From contig CM043962.1 in the NCBI GenBank assembly GCA_014529385.2, positions 85,744,180-85,808,179 on the forward strand: 64,000 bases of DNA, read 5' to 3'. The notes under the pieces were generated by a model that saw nothing but the letters and a program-made list of their open reading frames with translations, made no database searches and was not told the origin of the DNA. The translations under genes and the position numbers were made by a program. Shown here one piece after another: positions 1 through 13,574 of this stretch (the first letter of the stretch is position 1; every line of letters starts with the position of its first letter). This stretch comes from Adiantum capillus-veneris. Lineage: Eukaryota > Streptophyta > Polypodiopsida > Polypodiales > Pteridaceae.

Positions 1-2197
1 TGTTCACCCGATTCTTCATAATAGGCTTGAACAGGCACTAAGGCTTGTTCTTCCTGATTCTCTAAGGTTGGTGCATATCTAATGCCCACTGGTCTTGCTC
101 CTGGTAAAGGTGGTTGTTGTCCCAATACCGGTTGAGGTCTTTCTATCCCCATAGGTCCTGGTACACTTCCCGTTGGGTATCGAGGTACTGGATGTATCTG
201 AGGTGGTGCTAATTGAGCTGGAGGTGCATACTGGCGCTCCCTTACATACCCTTTGTTGTAATAACACTCCTCTGTTGGATGATTTGTCCATTTTTGCTCA
301 ATCGCACACCATTTCAGTGTTTTTGGCAATGGTTTTTGGTATGGTGCCATCCTTTTTAGAGCATCTTCTATCATTTGCTCTACATTTGGCATGGTTGTTG
401 TTTGAACATTCTTTTTAGTGGTAGTCTCGCTCGCTACGGAGGAGGAGCTACTGGATGCAAAATCTGTATCCGCTGACACCTCTCCATAAACCGTACAGTT
501 ATCCACTAAGTACAATGCCTCTCTCGTTACTTGCTCGAAACTTGTACAAGCTTTCAAGTGCAAGTCCTTCTTGAGAGTGTCGTTCCTCAGTCCCTCAATA
601 AAGAGAACAGATAGTCTGTCATCTTGTGGTCGTTCACATACTGGACATCTCTCAATGTATTGTTTGAAGCGAAGTGAAGCTTCCTTCACTTTTTCGTGTT
701 CTCTCTGTTTAAAAGCATATATTTGTGAGACCGTATTGTGCTTAATCCCTCGTTTTGAGAATTCCTCAGCAAACTCTCTTAGCAAATGGTCAATGTCATG
801 GAATCCCCCAATGTTCATTGGTTGAAACCATGTCAATGCAGTACCTTCTAGAGTAAGACCAAATCCCTCGTATTGTGTATGGAAATCTGTTATCTGCTCA
901 GCTCTTAAACTTGCTTAAAGAGTGACACATGTGCATACGGATCTCCTGAACCACCATACTTCTTTGGCATACACTTGGCTACTTGAGATGGTCTCATACG
1001 TCTATGATCTGCTACCAATCTCATTGCTCCTGTGTCTCGGCTAAAGCTTTCTCTAGCATCATGGACTTCATGGGTTACCCTTGTCGGTTCCCCCGCCCTG
1101 AATCTACTACTAGGAGGTAAATGTGATGGTTCCGCTTCAAACCTTGGACCTGGAGTGGTATAGGTGGGGATTGGAACTGCACTACCTCGATTCGTCTCCA
1201 TTGACTCTCTGGAATGTAATGATCCCATTGGTCGAGCTTCGAGTCCCAAGGTTGACTGAAAGAGTCAGCAACCGAGTTCTTTGTCCTCCTGTTGTCATTG
1301 AGTTTTGCACTCCATTTGTTGGTGCTGGTCTATGTGAGCTAGAAGTAACATAATACTGATGTAGTGGTCCCCCAAAGTATGTATATCCTTCTAATTCTTT
1401 CTTGCCCATTGTTGAGTATTGCCTGCCATACTTATCGTAAGCGGCAATTTTCACTTCCGATCCCTCTGTGTAGGTAAAGACATAAAGTCTTTTTTGTCTG
1501 TCAACTCTCCGGTGTAGGGTTCTTCACATCTATAATAGAGATCTTGCTCCCCATTATTATATTTGTACAGCCCCACATAGATGTTATCAGTGTTGATCCT
1601 TGTAGTTTCATTCTCTCTTCTTAACCTCGCATTAGGGAAGTTCATTATTGGTGCTTTCTCCTCGAGTTCTTCATCTATTTTGGCTTTGGTGCCCATCAAT
1701 CCCCACTTGTCCACAATGTTAGGGTTTAGGACTACCAAGTACATGGTACCCTCGTCATCTAGATATCTATCTCCGCTATAGCTCACAGGCACTAAGTCCT
1801 TGAACTCACTAGGTCTATCTTCTATCTTTACACAATAGCGGTCCATTCCATCTTTGTAGATCTTGGCACCTTGCTCATTGTCGTACTGGTATTTTATGAA
1901 CAATAGCTTCATGGTGGCGGAAGGGTTTGATGATCCTGCTGCCATATTTTCTCTGTTGTTCAGGTTCAAGTGTTCCAAGTTTTCGGTGAAAATCTCGTAA
2001 GATCTCTCCGAAGAAGTATCAGAAACACTTCCTTCAAAGATCGGCTCTAATGGTTGCACCCAACTTTGGTTTACACTTCCCTCGGTTGATATGACACTTG
2101 CTGGTTCCCCTTGTTTTGGTTGATTATTCCGGAGATTCCTGCCCGATCTCAAATTCATCAATTCCCCTAAAGGATTGTAACTTTTATGTCTTGGCAA
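1..2197 (-). pseudogene. gag: Broken Ty3/gypsy gag of element A
   Basis: Gag-like coding sequence is split over several frames. The first part (2197-1451, 248 aa) has an LRSGRNLR motif near its start, seen early in many plant gypsy Gags. Reading then shifts near 1450 and again near 1249-1182 and 905. The part from about 900 to 1 reads as capsid (ALTWFQP, then a segment with QIYAFKQ and LFIEGLRND), followed by a degenerate zinc-knuckle-like WC...EECYY and a proline/glutamine-rich tail that leaves the window. The start at 2197 is the best upstream ATG and is not proven. Whether the frameshifts are real decay or read errors cannot be told. The Gag family call is firm; the subfamily is not. Confidence 0.7.
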
Positions 2198-3567
2198 TTT
2201 GTTTTCCCAAGTTTTTGTGGTCAGAATTGATCCAAACTAATTGATGCTTGGTCAATTGTTTAATCTTGTCAGTGGGACAACTTCTGTTTCATCAAGTGAG
2301 AATTTTGTTACTGTTATGTTGAAAAAGACATTATACGCGTATGATGTCTTTTTTCACAGATTTTGACTATTTTGGTTATGCTCACTCTCAGTGGCCCCTT
2401 TATGCTCTGTCCACTCACAAAATTCAGTTTGAACTCTGTTTGAGCAAGTTATGGCTAGTTCAGGCTTTTCTTGGCAATTTTCCGCTTTTGACTTGTTTTT
2501 TGGGTCAATTGTGATCCAAATGGTATGAAACTTGAAATATAACCTCTAGACAGCTATTACAATGGATCTGTGTTAGCAAAGTATCAAAATATGTCCAAAA
2601 TTAGCTCAAAGACATTATACGCGTATGATGTCTTTTTCATCAATTTGGGTCCAAACTTGATATTTATACTTCCAACAGTGATTGTAACAATCTTGTCAGG
2701 TCAGATTTCAAAAATAAGCAGTGGAAGTGCCAAAAGACATTATACGCGTATGATGTCTTTTTTCATAGATTTTGACTATTTTTGGTTTTAAGCCTTCTCC
2801 AATGTTTATAATTGAATTTCAAGTGTTTTTGTCAGGTCTGAATGTAAAAACAAGATTTGAATCCAAAATTTCCTATTCTTTGCATTTCTTGGACTCCGAC
2901 TTGTCTTTTTTTGGGTTTCTTTGAGTGTTAATGCTCTTGTTTTAAGTTGATCTTAGGGTAAAACACCCCTTCTAAACACTCTGGCAATGTCAAATTTTCA
3001 ATTTTAGTCTCTGTTTAGGTCCTAAGACATCATACGCGTATGATGTCTAAAGTTGCAGATTTCCAGTTTTTCAGCACAGAACTCTTCCAATAGCTCTTTT
3101 AAGTGCTCAGCAACAATCAGTTACACAGAAAATTTTTCTGAACTTGTGTATTGCATATTTCACTACCAAAGCAACTTTTTCAATGATCTAACATGCAATC
3201 AAACACATCAAGCAAATAGAACACCAATTGATAGCTCTAGATCAGGATCAAATCAGGCCCTACCTAAGCTACTTCTAATCATAAAATGGATTTTTTGCAA
3301 TTGAAAATATAAAGAGATTTACTACCACACAAGGAGTAGCAAATGCTTTTTATGTCAACAACCACTTAAACACCATCAAAAACAATCTAATCTAAGCTAA
3401 ACTAAAAATACTGTCAACACGGAAGACCCAGGAATACCCCACTTCCTAGTATCTCTCGAGACCTTTGGAGTCCACCACTCCTAGATCTTTTCTAACTAAA
3501 GTATACAAAGTAGTTTATACGACTCACCTCGTAGGATTAGTCTAAGGTCACCTACTTAGGGCTCTCG
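2198..3567 (-). other. Leader of element A with four copies of a palindrome
   Basis: The stretch between PBS and gag has no coding signal. It holds four copies of a 24-bp palindrome with core ATACGCGTAT at 2326-2349, 2610-2633, 2735-2758 and 3025-3048. The last is perfect; the other three share one arm mismatch. Copies one and three also share about 30 bp downstream (ATTTTGACTATTTT), so the unit has been duplicated. The role is unknown; RNA hairpins for dimerisation or packaging, or DNA-binding sites, are possible. Confidence 0.8.
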
Positions 3568-3585
3568 TCCCCGGCAGCGGCGCCA
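3568..3585 (-). promoter_or_regulatory. Primer-binding site, tRNA-Asp type
   Basis: The minus strand reads TGGCGCCGCTGCCGGGGA, one mismatch from the PBS used by many plant gypsy elements that prime on tRNA-Asp (TGGCGCCGTTGCCGGGGA). It sits two bases inside the LTR end and fixes the polarity of element A. Confidence 0.85.
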
Positions 3586-4211
3586 AATGTTAAGGCGGTT
3601 ACGCCGCTAGCGGAAGCTAAATAGCGAGAACTCAACCAACAACAGAATTTGTCAGACGAGGACGAAGCTTGACCCGCAGGCGCATGGAAACAACTAGGTG
3701 GGTGTCAAATCACCTACTCGACCTTCTAATGACAATCACTACTAAGGAAATCAAATCTAAGTTCTAAAATACGCAAGTGACTGAAATCCATACTACGAAC
3801 GAATGCTATACGAAACAAGATCTAAAATCATCGAATCGATCTCAAACTCAAGGGGAAGTATATACACTAGGTAAGAACAACACCCTAAAGACTGGAACTG
3901 CAAAATCAACCTATAACCACTCCGTGCGGCAAACGCGTATGAAGACAGGCCGAAAAATACAGGTGACCGAAACTTGACCCAGATGGTACTAATGTGTAGC
4001 TCTACTCGTTGTGGTTCTATAGATATGCTGCACGCTCTATTCCGACACACGAGTTGGAAGAAAACTCACACCGAAGCTCGTAGGAACTTACCACACATAG
4101 AAGCCGATAGCGCGCACTCTTGGTATCTGTGCGTAGCTCTCACCGTTGCTAACACAATGGTGGTGTCGCTTCTCCAATGGCGGCCCCGTAGCTCGCGTAG
4201 CAAGAAGATAA

Positions 4212-4213
<2 letters not shown>

Positions 4214-4290
<77 letters not shown>
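4214..4290. repeat. (CT)n microsatellite in LTR A
   Basis: Uninterrupted CT dinucleotides for about 77 bp. The open frames across it encode only Leu-Ser or Arg-Glu repeats and are not genes. Confidence 0.97.
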
Positions 4291-4292
<2 letters not shown>

Positions 4293-4360
4293 ACACAGTC
4301 ACGGCGCTCAAAAACTCACTTTGATTAATAATTGAATCTCCCTTAGGTTACAAAACTTTG

Positions 4361-4370
4361 GCTTATATAC
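4361..4370 (-). promoter_or_regulatory. TATA box of LTR A
   Basis: The minus strand reads GTATATAAGC in an AT-rich setting. It lies about 780 bp upstream of the LTR/PBS junction, as expected for an LTR promoter driving leader and gag. Confidence 0.55.
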
Positions 4371-4745
4371 CTCAGCCTTGGAGGTGAGAACATCTCTAAT
4401 TATTTACATCAGCAGGTGAAATTACGTCGGGATTACAAACTGGAAACTCAATTGAGTCCCGTTACTTAATGAATGGCTCAAATCAAAATTAATGTCGGAA
4501 AGACATTTATTACAATCAATGGTTACGAAATGATGGGTGTGAGCAAAAATGCGGGTGTGATCCTCTGCTGGCTCAACAGCCTATGAAAGCTCGTGTTGCA
4601 CTACTCCAACAGAAGCTATATGGACCCAAAAATATTTCTCTACCCACTTTGTATCCATAATTTCCAATTCATTTAGAAGGACTCAAACATGGGAAGGGGG
4701 AGGCATACGGATGTTATGGAAACTATTATTGGACATTATCTTACA

Positions 4746-5302
4746 ATGGTTTAAACCTTGTTGCGCCGCTTTATTGCGATTTGATTTTTCAACAAATAAT
4801 GAATAATGCCCATAAGTCTGTAAAGGGGGATCAGGTCATGTCAAAGCCAAAAGTAACCCCATACTCTTGTATATACTCCATACATAAAAGTTTTTTGTAT
4901 TTTGTTTCTAATTATATGGTCACCTTTGATCAAAAATCAAGAAAAGCCATAAAAAATAGACCAATATTGGCCTAAATATTTTTTATATAGTAAAAACTTA
5001 TTTTCTTAGTAGATAATAATTTACCTAATTTTGGATAATATTTGGCTTTATTTTGCTAAATTTTGGGATTTTTTGCAATTTTTTTAAGTACCTTTTAGGA
5101 ATTTTCTTTCTAAAAATCTAATATAAAATCCAAAGAAGCAATGGGAAATATGAAACCAAACAAAAAGATACCATACTAGGAGGAACTCCCAAAACAAGGT
5201 TGGAAGCAAATTGAAGATGTCTAATTTTGACCTAAGTATGAAGGTGACCCAAAAGGTAAACCTGTTGTATATGGGACATACAAAGTCTGAACGCAAAAAT
5301 TG
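4746..5302. other. AT-rich stretch with no gene seen
   Basis: About 550 bp between LTR A and the copia LTR. It is AT-rich, with no long frame that looks coding and no repeat structure I could support. Confidence 0.6.
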
Positions 5303-5383
5303 TGTTAGGAAATAGGACATAGCTAAATAGATAGTAGAGTATCTCACTTAATGGAGAGAGACAAGTTTTCACACACGAGAGAT

Positions 5384-5384
<1 letters not shown>

Positions 5385-5422
<38 letters not shown>
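5385..5422. repeat. (AG)n microsatellite in copia LTR
   Basis: Pure AG dinucleotides for about 38 bp inside the LTR of element B. Confidence 0.95.
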
Positions 5423-5423
<1 letters not shown>

Positions 5424-5770
5424 ACGATATACGTGGTTCACCCAATGTTGGCTACATCCATGGGAAAGCAACCACTCAATGGCTTTAGTACTTCAAAAAA
5501 TAAGTAGGCTACAAAGGGATTATACCCTTAATAGAGCTCTTGCTTTGCTTCACTCTCACCACCTCACACCCACTTTGTTACATCAATTTCACAACAATGC
5601 AAAATGTGTGTAGAAAAGGCCTCCTTTTATAGGCCAAAAGAGTTGTCCTCTCTCATGAGAGGTACCATGTGTAGCCGCCCTTATGTAGACAAGTCCAAGT
5701 CCGACTCTCCAATGTGCCCATGTGTGGATGCCCTTGAGAAGACAAGTTCGTCTTAAATTTGACCATCGGC

Positions 5771-6166
5771 CACCATCCATTGACTATCGGCCATCAGCCA
5801 ACCGATCGGCCGTTTTTCAACCACTTTTTGGCCGCTATCCGGCCATAATTTTTCGGCAAAAATAAGTATTATGCAGGCTCAAGACTGGCCATGGAAATTT
5901 TGGCTTTTTGATGAGTGTTTTTTCTTCACGCACGATGGCTTCTCCTCATAACGAGGGCCTTACAATGTGCACCATCCATTGACTATCGGCCATCAGCCAA
6001 CCGATCGGCCGTTTTTCAACCACTTTTTGGCCGCTATCCGGCCATAATTTTTCGGCAAAAATAAGTATTATGCAGGCTCAAGACTGGCCATGGAAATTTT
6101 GGCTTTTTGATGAGTGTTTTTTCTTCACGCACGATGGCTTCTCCTCATAACGAGGGCCTTACAAAT
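5771..6166. repeat. 199-bp tandem duplication in copia LTR
   Basis: Copy one runs 5771-5969 and copy two starts at 5970. By eye the copies are identical apart from one extra A at the end of copy two, so the duplication is recent compared with the decay of the pol gene beside it. Confidence 0.9.
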
Positions 6167-6280
6167 GTGTGTTTTTGATATAGAAAATTATAAGGGGTAA
6201 ATCAGGCTCCATACTTAAGGACATCCCACTTGAAGACTGATCTCCACACCAAACGTGTGACTCCTTTCCATCATGGCTTC

Positions 6281-8130
6281 TTATCCTTGAATACCAATTG
6301 AAGATGAGAAAAATCTCAACTTCTCCTTGTTGACTACTTTTGTAAACATGTATGCAAGATTTTCACTTATGTGCACCTTTCCTAGCTTTAGTTGTCCCTC
6401 TTCCAAAAGAGTATGTATGAAGTGATATCTCACCTCAATGTGCTTTTCCCTTGAGTGAAATTCTAAATTCTTTGCAAGATGAATGGCGCTTTGACTGTCA
6501 TTGTACATGACACGGCTATCTTGCTTGTATCCAAGCTCCTCCAAGAATCTGTGAAGCCACAGAATCTCTTTGCTTGCTTCGTTCATTGCTAATTTGCTTT
6601 CCATGAAGTCCCACTACATGTGCAATATCTAGCCTTGTCTAGACCATAGCATACATTAGAGAACCTATTGTTGCAGCATATGGAACTTTAGACATATATG
6701 CTATCTCTTCTTGTGTCTTTGGACACATATCCTTGGTTAGTTTAAAGTGACTAGACAAAGGTGTAGAAACAAATTTGCATCTTGCATTGCAAACCTTTCT
6801 AGTACCTTCTTGATGTAATCCTCTTGAGATAGCTTTAGTGTCTTCTTTGTCCTGTCCCTTGATATCTTCATACCAAGTATCCTCTTTGTAGCACCTAAAT
6901 CTTTCATTGAAAAAGATTTAGATAGCTCTTCTTTTAGTTCTTTGATGTCTTACATGTTAGCACTTGCAATCAGCATGTCATCAACATACAACATTAGGAT
7001 GATGAACTTCCCATCTCCCAATTTCTTTGTGTGAACGTAGTGATCTGAGTTGCATCTTTTGAATCGGTGATCAACATCCATTGATCAAACTTCAAGTACC
7101 ACTGTCTTGATGCTTGATTTAAACTATACAAGCTCTTCTTTAATCTGCAAACCATTTTCTCCTTACCTTTTACTTCATATCCCTTTGGTTGATGCATGTA
7201 AATTTCCTCAGGAAATACCATATTTACATCCATTTGCTCAAGATTTAAATCATGAGCAGCCACAACGTTTAAGACAAGCCTAATTGAGTTCATTTTTACA
7301 ACATAGAAAATATTTCATTGAAGTCAATACCTTTATTTTGAGAAAATCCTTTTACGACAAGCTTGGACTTGTACCTTTTCTTCCCACCTTCTTCTTCCTT
7401 CAGCTTATACATACATTTGTTATGTAGTGCCCACTTACCTTTAGGAAACTCAACCAACTCCCATGTTTGGTTGTTGTGATGTAATGAGTCCATCTCCACT
7501 TGCATGCTCTTGATCCATTCTTCTTTAGATTCTTAATGCATAGCTTCTTCGTATGATTCCGGCTCTCTAGCATATGAGATCAAGAGATGGTTGAAGGAAG
7601 GAGCGAACCTTTCTAGAGGTCTACTTGCTCTTGTAGATCTTTGGAGAATAGGTTAAGGCTCCTCATTTGGTTGATGTTGTTGCACATTGTCACCGTTTGC
7701 ACTCCTTGAGTCTTCACCATGCCCAAGCTCCATGTACTCATCATTTGTTTCCTTTTATTGTTTTCTTTCCAAGTAATCTTTGTCCAAGTAATATGTATCG
7801 CTTAAAATTATATCCCTACTTCTAAATATTCTATCATCCTTAGGATTCCATAGGCGATACCCAAGTCACCTTCTCCATAGCCAATGAAGAAACACTTTTT
7901 GGACTTTGCATCTAGCTTTGACCTTAGGCTTCTATCTATGTGCATGTCAGCCTCGCACCCTAACACTTTGAGAAAATCATAATTCAATGGTTTACCTATC
8001 CATGACTCTTTTAGAACTCCCCCATCCAATGCCGTTGAGGGTGACCGGTTGATTAAGTACACAGACGTACTTACTGCTTCTGCCCACATCTCAAGTGGTA
8101 AGCCTCGATTATTAACAGCAAGCTAACCCA
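6281..8130 (-). pseudogene. pol: Decayed copia pol (INT C-term, RT, RNase H)
   Basis: Integrase C-terminal sequence is at about 8130-7808 (MWAEAVSTSVYLINRSPS and a GCEAD segment). RT begins at 7505 (WELVEFPKGKWA, YKSKLVVKGF), continues to 6994 with the DVNMVF...YEVKGKEKMVCRLKKSLYSLNQA region, and has its catalytic YVDDM near 6975. RNase H ends at 6281 and has the NDSQSAIHLAKN and REKHIEVRYHF motifs. In-frame stops and frameshifts occur at several points (near 7294, 6950, 6750-6610). Everything upstream of the integrase C-terminus is missing because element C is inserted there. Confidence 0.85.
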
Positions 8131-9013
8131 TGTAACATTTTTTGAGATCTTTTATTATAAAAACACTTATTCTTTTGATAAATTTAGAATATTCTAAGTC
8201 CTATTTTCCAAATGGATATTGTAATTGATGAGTCGAAGCTATAAGCTTCCAAATCGTATCAATTTATCTTTAGTTAGAGCTCTCAGATTATTAGTTTTTG
8301 ACCAAAGAAACCTTGGCTAAGGTATAAAAGCCAAATTTTGTAAGTTATTGTTAAGTTTTTGGATAAGAGATACATAGCGTGCTCTAGCGACGCTCACTTC
8401 TCATGCTTACTACCCCCTTATCGGTTGTCACATTGCAATGTCGTCTATTGTGTTACAATCCCAGGTAAGAGCTCTATGTATTGATGCAGACATATCATGG
8501 TAAACTGTAGCTTTTGGCATCGCCAACCCATGGCCTAATTTCATCATAGGTAGAAATTTAAGCTAGGAAATCACAAAGTAAGCACAGATGGGGTATTGGG
8601 GCATCATTGCTAAGCATTTAGATGCATTCAGGGTCAAAAACAACTAGGTCAAAAACTCACTGATGTTGATAATTGCATTTTTTGCACTTCATCAAAAGTG
8701 AGTTTTGAGACCATAAGCATGTGTAATTAGGTCTTATATACTTGTCATATAAGTTTCGTAACATTCGGATGTCATTTGATGTTGTAACGGTTTTTTTTTT
8801 TTTGTCGAATAGTGACTAGCTTTTGATGACTTAGGTCATTTGAGTGTAGCTTGTGTTAGATGCAAGTTGTATGTTGTTTTCCAAGAGATTGACACCCTCT
8901 TGTAGCCTCTATGTACTAGTCGAGTCATCTTCGTCCCATGGATTGACAATTATGTTCGTGGTTCTCGTTATGTCTTCAATAAAATAGGAGTGAGGTTAGA
9001 AACCCATCCCTCA
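8131..9013 (+). repeat. LTR of element C
   Basis: It starts TGTAACATT immediately after copia integrase sequence and ends CCCTCA two bases before the PBS. It contains a TATA box (8321-8330) and an AATAAAATA polyadenylation-like motif near 8979. The length is 883 bp. Confidence 0.65.
8321..8330 (+). promoter_or_regulatory. TATA box of LTR C
   Basis: GGTATAAAAG, about 690 bp before the PBS, in the correct orientation. Confidence 0.55.
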
Positions 9014-9015
9014 TT

Positions 9016-9033
9016 TGGCACCATTGCTAGGGA
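9016..9033 (+). promoter_or_regulatory. Degenerate Asp-type primer-binding site
   Basis: TGGCACCATTGCTAGGGA differs from the canonical Asp-type PBS at four positions. All four are C-to-T or G-to-A changes at canonical CG or CCGG sites, as expected from deamination of methylated cytosine. Confidence 0.6.
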
Positions 9034-9419
9034 CGAATAGACCTAAACTAGGTAAAAACAAGAGTGCCTTGTGTAGTTGTCCTTTACCTTCCTCTAAGAT
9101 CACTTAGAGTAAAATTTCTCTTTAAAACTGCATAGCTTAAGAGTGTCGTCTTTTGTTGTGTAGAGGTAGCTTAGAAGTAGATTGTACTTGCTAAGTACCT
9201 TGTAGGATTGTAGGATTGTAGGTTAGGATTTTGAGAATGATTGATGGACAAGACAAATCTTAAGATCAAAGCTCAAAAAATCATTAAAAAACAAGAAAAC
9301 AAGTGTTTGTGGACACCTTCCACAACCCAATTGCAAAAGAACCTGGGAGTAGGGTAAGTAGAATCCGATGTGGGATCTCAAATCATTGCTCACTCCAAAA
9401 GAATCATCTATGAGTTGTT

Positions 9420-10733
9420 TGTGTGAAATTGCAAAATTTCAGGTTTACGACTTGAAACAGGACCAAAAGACAACCATTGAATCTGGCTAGAGATTTTTCT
9501 CATAAAAGTTGTATGAACCAGTGGATAAGCTTAAAGAGACATTTGAGGTACATTTTCAAGGGTTTGCAAGAACTTGGATTGTTTATATTTTCTTGAGAAT
9601 TTAGGCCAAATTAAGTTTTGACTTGACTCAAAGGTTTAAAACATGTCATAAAAGACTGACCATTGAAAAACTTACAAAAAGTGTTTATTTTAGGCCAAAA
9701 GTAAATAATCATGATTATTTACTTTTAGCTCAAAACTGACCAAGGTTGATACCAAAGACTCTATGCATGATTACAAACATCTTTTGTGAGGGCTCATAGA
9801 ATTTGGATCACAAAACATACCAAAAACTTAATAAAAACTGAAATTTGTACTGATTGTCGAGAAAGTGAGTTTGACTTGATAAATCTTGTTCAAATTCAGT
9901 GAAACTTGACTTAGAGGTTTAGTTTAAAGTGTTTACCTTGTGTGAATGCTAGTTGATCAAAAATATGCAAAAATTTGCTAGATATAAATAATTGTGATTA
10001 TTTACGTTTATCCTATGTTTTAACTTTTTTGGCCAATCAAGCGTGCCACCAGTTCTATCATGTTGTATAGAGCACACATATCAAATTTGGTAAGATTTGG
10101 ATCTATAAAAGTGAACATTGTGGCCAGATTTATAAAGTCAATTTGTAGACACAAAACTGTTATCAAATTGAGCAGAGTTTATCAAAACTTCGTGAAACTT
10201 GTCTAGGGAGCTTAAGTTGAGTTGCTTTACTTGTTTGTGTCAACGCTTTGGCAAAACGTTGCAAAAATTTTCCACAAGTAAATAATCGTGATTATTTACA
10301 TCTGCTATAGAATTGAACATTTTGGCACAATTGAGTATACCACAAGGTCAATCATATCAAGTAGACTCCATAAATCAAATTTGGTGAAATTTGGATCACA
10401 AAGGTGAGACTTAATGCCAGATTCTCAAAAACTGATTCTACGGACACTAAACAAATGATAACTTGGACAAATCTTGTTCAAACTCAGTGAAACTTGTCCA
10501 GAGACAAGGTGTTTCTATGAAAAAACAAGGTGTTACTATGGAAAAACAAGCCTAAAAGTGAGAAAAACTGAGAATAGTAAGCAATCAGATTATTTACTTT
10601 TGAGTCCCAAGACAAGATTTTAGACTTTCGAGCTTTTACAGTGTTAGAACAACATAATACAGGGCCACTGGTCAAGTTTGGGTTCGATCGGGTCCAAATT
10701 GATACATGTTGATTCAATTTTCAGGTTACAGAT
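9420..10733 (+). repeat. ~290-bp degenerate tandem repeat with a palindrome in each unit
   Basis: Four palindromic cores (GATTATTTAC type) lie at 9697-9726 (perfect, 30 bp), 9985-10004, 10278-10299 and 10576-10601, spaced 288, 293 and 298 bp. Between them recur AAATCTTGTTCAAA, CAGTGAAACTTG and AATTTGG.GA.ATTTGGAT segments, so the whole unit is tandemly repeated and diverged. No coding capacity is evident. Confidence 0.75.
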
Positions 10734-11075
10734 TAGTCTTTTAGCTCTTTGCAAGGGTAGAATCTGAAAATTTCATTTGCTGACTCACTTAGCTCAGATT
10801 GAAGTGCTATACACAGACCAATCACAATAGCTAGCAAAAATTGTACGGTCTTTAAGAGGAAATTGCTAACTTGGTTAAAACTAACACAGGCACCAAGTTG
10901 CACGCCAAGAATTGAGAGTGTGGCAGGAGTTAAATTCAAGTCAAGTGGAAAAATGGATAACAATTCAATCCACTGGTAAGAACTCTATCCAGGGCATAAC
11001 CAATCTATATGAACCTTAGATTTGGTCGTATACTAGCAAACCAAGGCATATTTGGAGAGACCTCTAGTAGGGTAT
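10734..11075. other. Stretch with no identified gene
   Basis: About 340 bp between the repeat-built leader and the presumed LTR start of element E. The short frames do not resemble a known protein. It may be more of the leader of C. Confidence 0.5.
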
Positions 11076-11142
11076 TGTTACCACCAAGCGTCCACCTTCT
11101 ATGTAGCATGGGTCGGGCTTGTCGGACCTGCTAGTAGTATAT
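11076..11142 (+). repeat. Left part of LTR E, split by array D (start tentative)
   Basis: A segment starting TGTTACCACC and ending in the TATAT that is duplicated on the far side of array D at 32699-32703. The LTR resumes there. The start is tentative because only the TG dinucleotide supports it. Confidence 0.4.
11138..11142. other. Left target-site duplication of array D
   Basis: TATAT just before the first LTR. The same five bases follow the last LTR at 32699-32703. Confidence 0.75.
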
Positions 11143-13349
<2,207 letters not shown>

Positions 13350-13574
13350 ATATCGGATGTTGGGCTTGCTTAAGGAGGAGCTTCTTCTCTTGCGCTGCCG
13401 AGTACAGAGCAACAAGCAGTGCCTACATGGGTTATACGAATTCTTGATACATTACTGGGATTTCAAAATAGACACGAGACTTTAAATAAAATTCAAGATT
13501 CTACTTTATCAAGAGACAGAGATTCAGAGACAAAAAGCACTTTATTGATGAAAATTTATTACAATTGAAACCCC

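Larger units (their letters stand above)
1..4745 (-). mobile_element. Ty3/gypsy element A, 5' part, cut by window edge
   Basis: The element reads right to left: LTR (3588 to about 4745), Asp-type primer-binding site, a 1.4-kb leader and a broken gag that runs off the left edge at base 1. Protease and pol are not in the window. The LTR/PBS junction is clear: TGTTAAGG starts the LTR at 3588 two bases after the PBS. The outer LTR end is uncertain; TTACA at 4741-4745 is only the best TG/CA candidate. A TATA box inside the LTR fits the orientation. Confidence 0.75.
3588..4745 (-). repeat. 5' LTR of element A (outer end tentative)
   Basis: The inner end is TGTTAAGG on the plus strand, next to the PBS. 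A (CT)n tract at 4214-4290 lies downstream of the predicted promoter, so transcripts would carry (GA)n in R/U5. The outer end is not proven because the partner LTR is outside the window. Confidence 0.6.
5303..6223 (-). repeat. 3' LTR of copia element B
   Basis: On the plus strand it runs from TGTTAGGAAATAG at 5303 to TTAAGGACA at 6223. The right end is set by the adjoining polypurine-like CTTCAAGTGGGA on the minus strand (6224-6235), the usual context just before a copia 3' LTR. It contains a (GA)n tract (5385-5422), a conserved-looking ATACGTGGTTCACCCAA segment near 5428, and a 199-bp tandem duplication. Confidence 0.65.
5303..8130 (-). mobile_element. Ty1/copia element B, 3' part, interrupted at 8131
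   Basis: The order on the minus strand is integrase C-terminal part, reverse transcriptase, RNase H, polypurine tract, 3' LTR. The integrase-RT-RH order defines Ty1/copia. The element stops at 8130, where the LTR of element C begins within the integrase-coding part. No 5' part of B was found elsewhere in the window. It is clearly dead. Confidence 0.85.
8131..10733 (+). mobile_element. LTR element C: LTR, PBS and leader, inserted in copia B
   Basis: A plus-strand LTR (8131-9013) is followed by a degenerate Asp-type PBS (9016-9033) and a long repeat-built leader. No gag or pol that I can assign to C is visible before the next element, so it is either truncated or continues beyond nested insertions. 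Its left end lies directly against copia integrase sequence, so C is younger than B. Confidence 0.65.
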
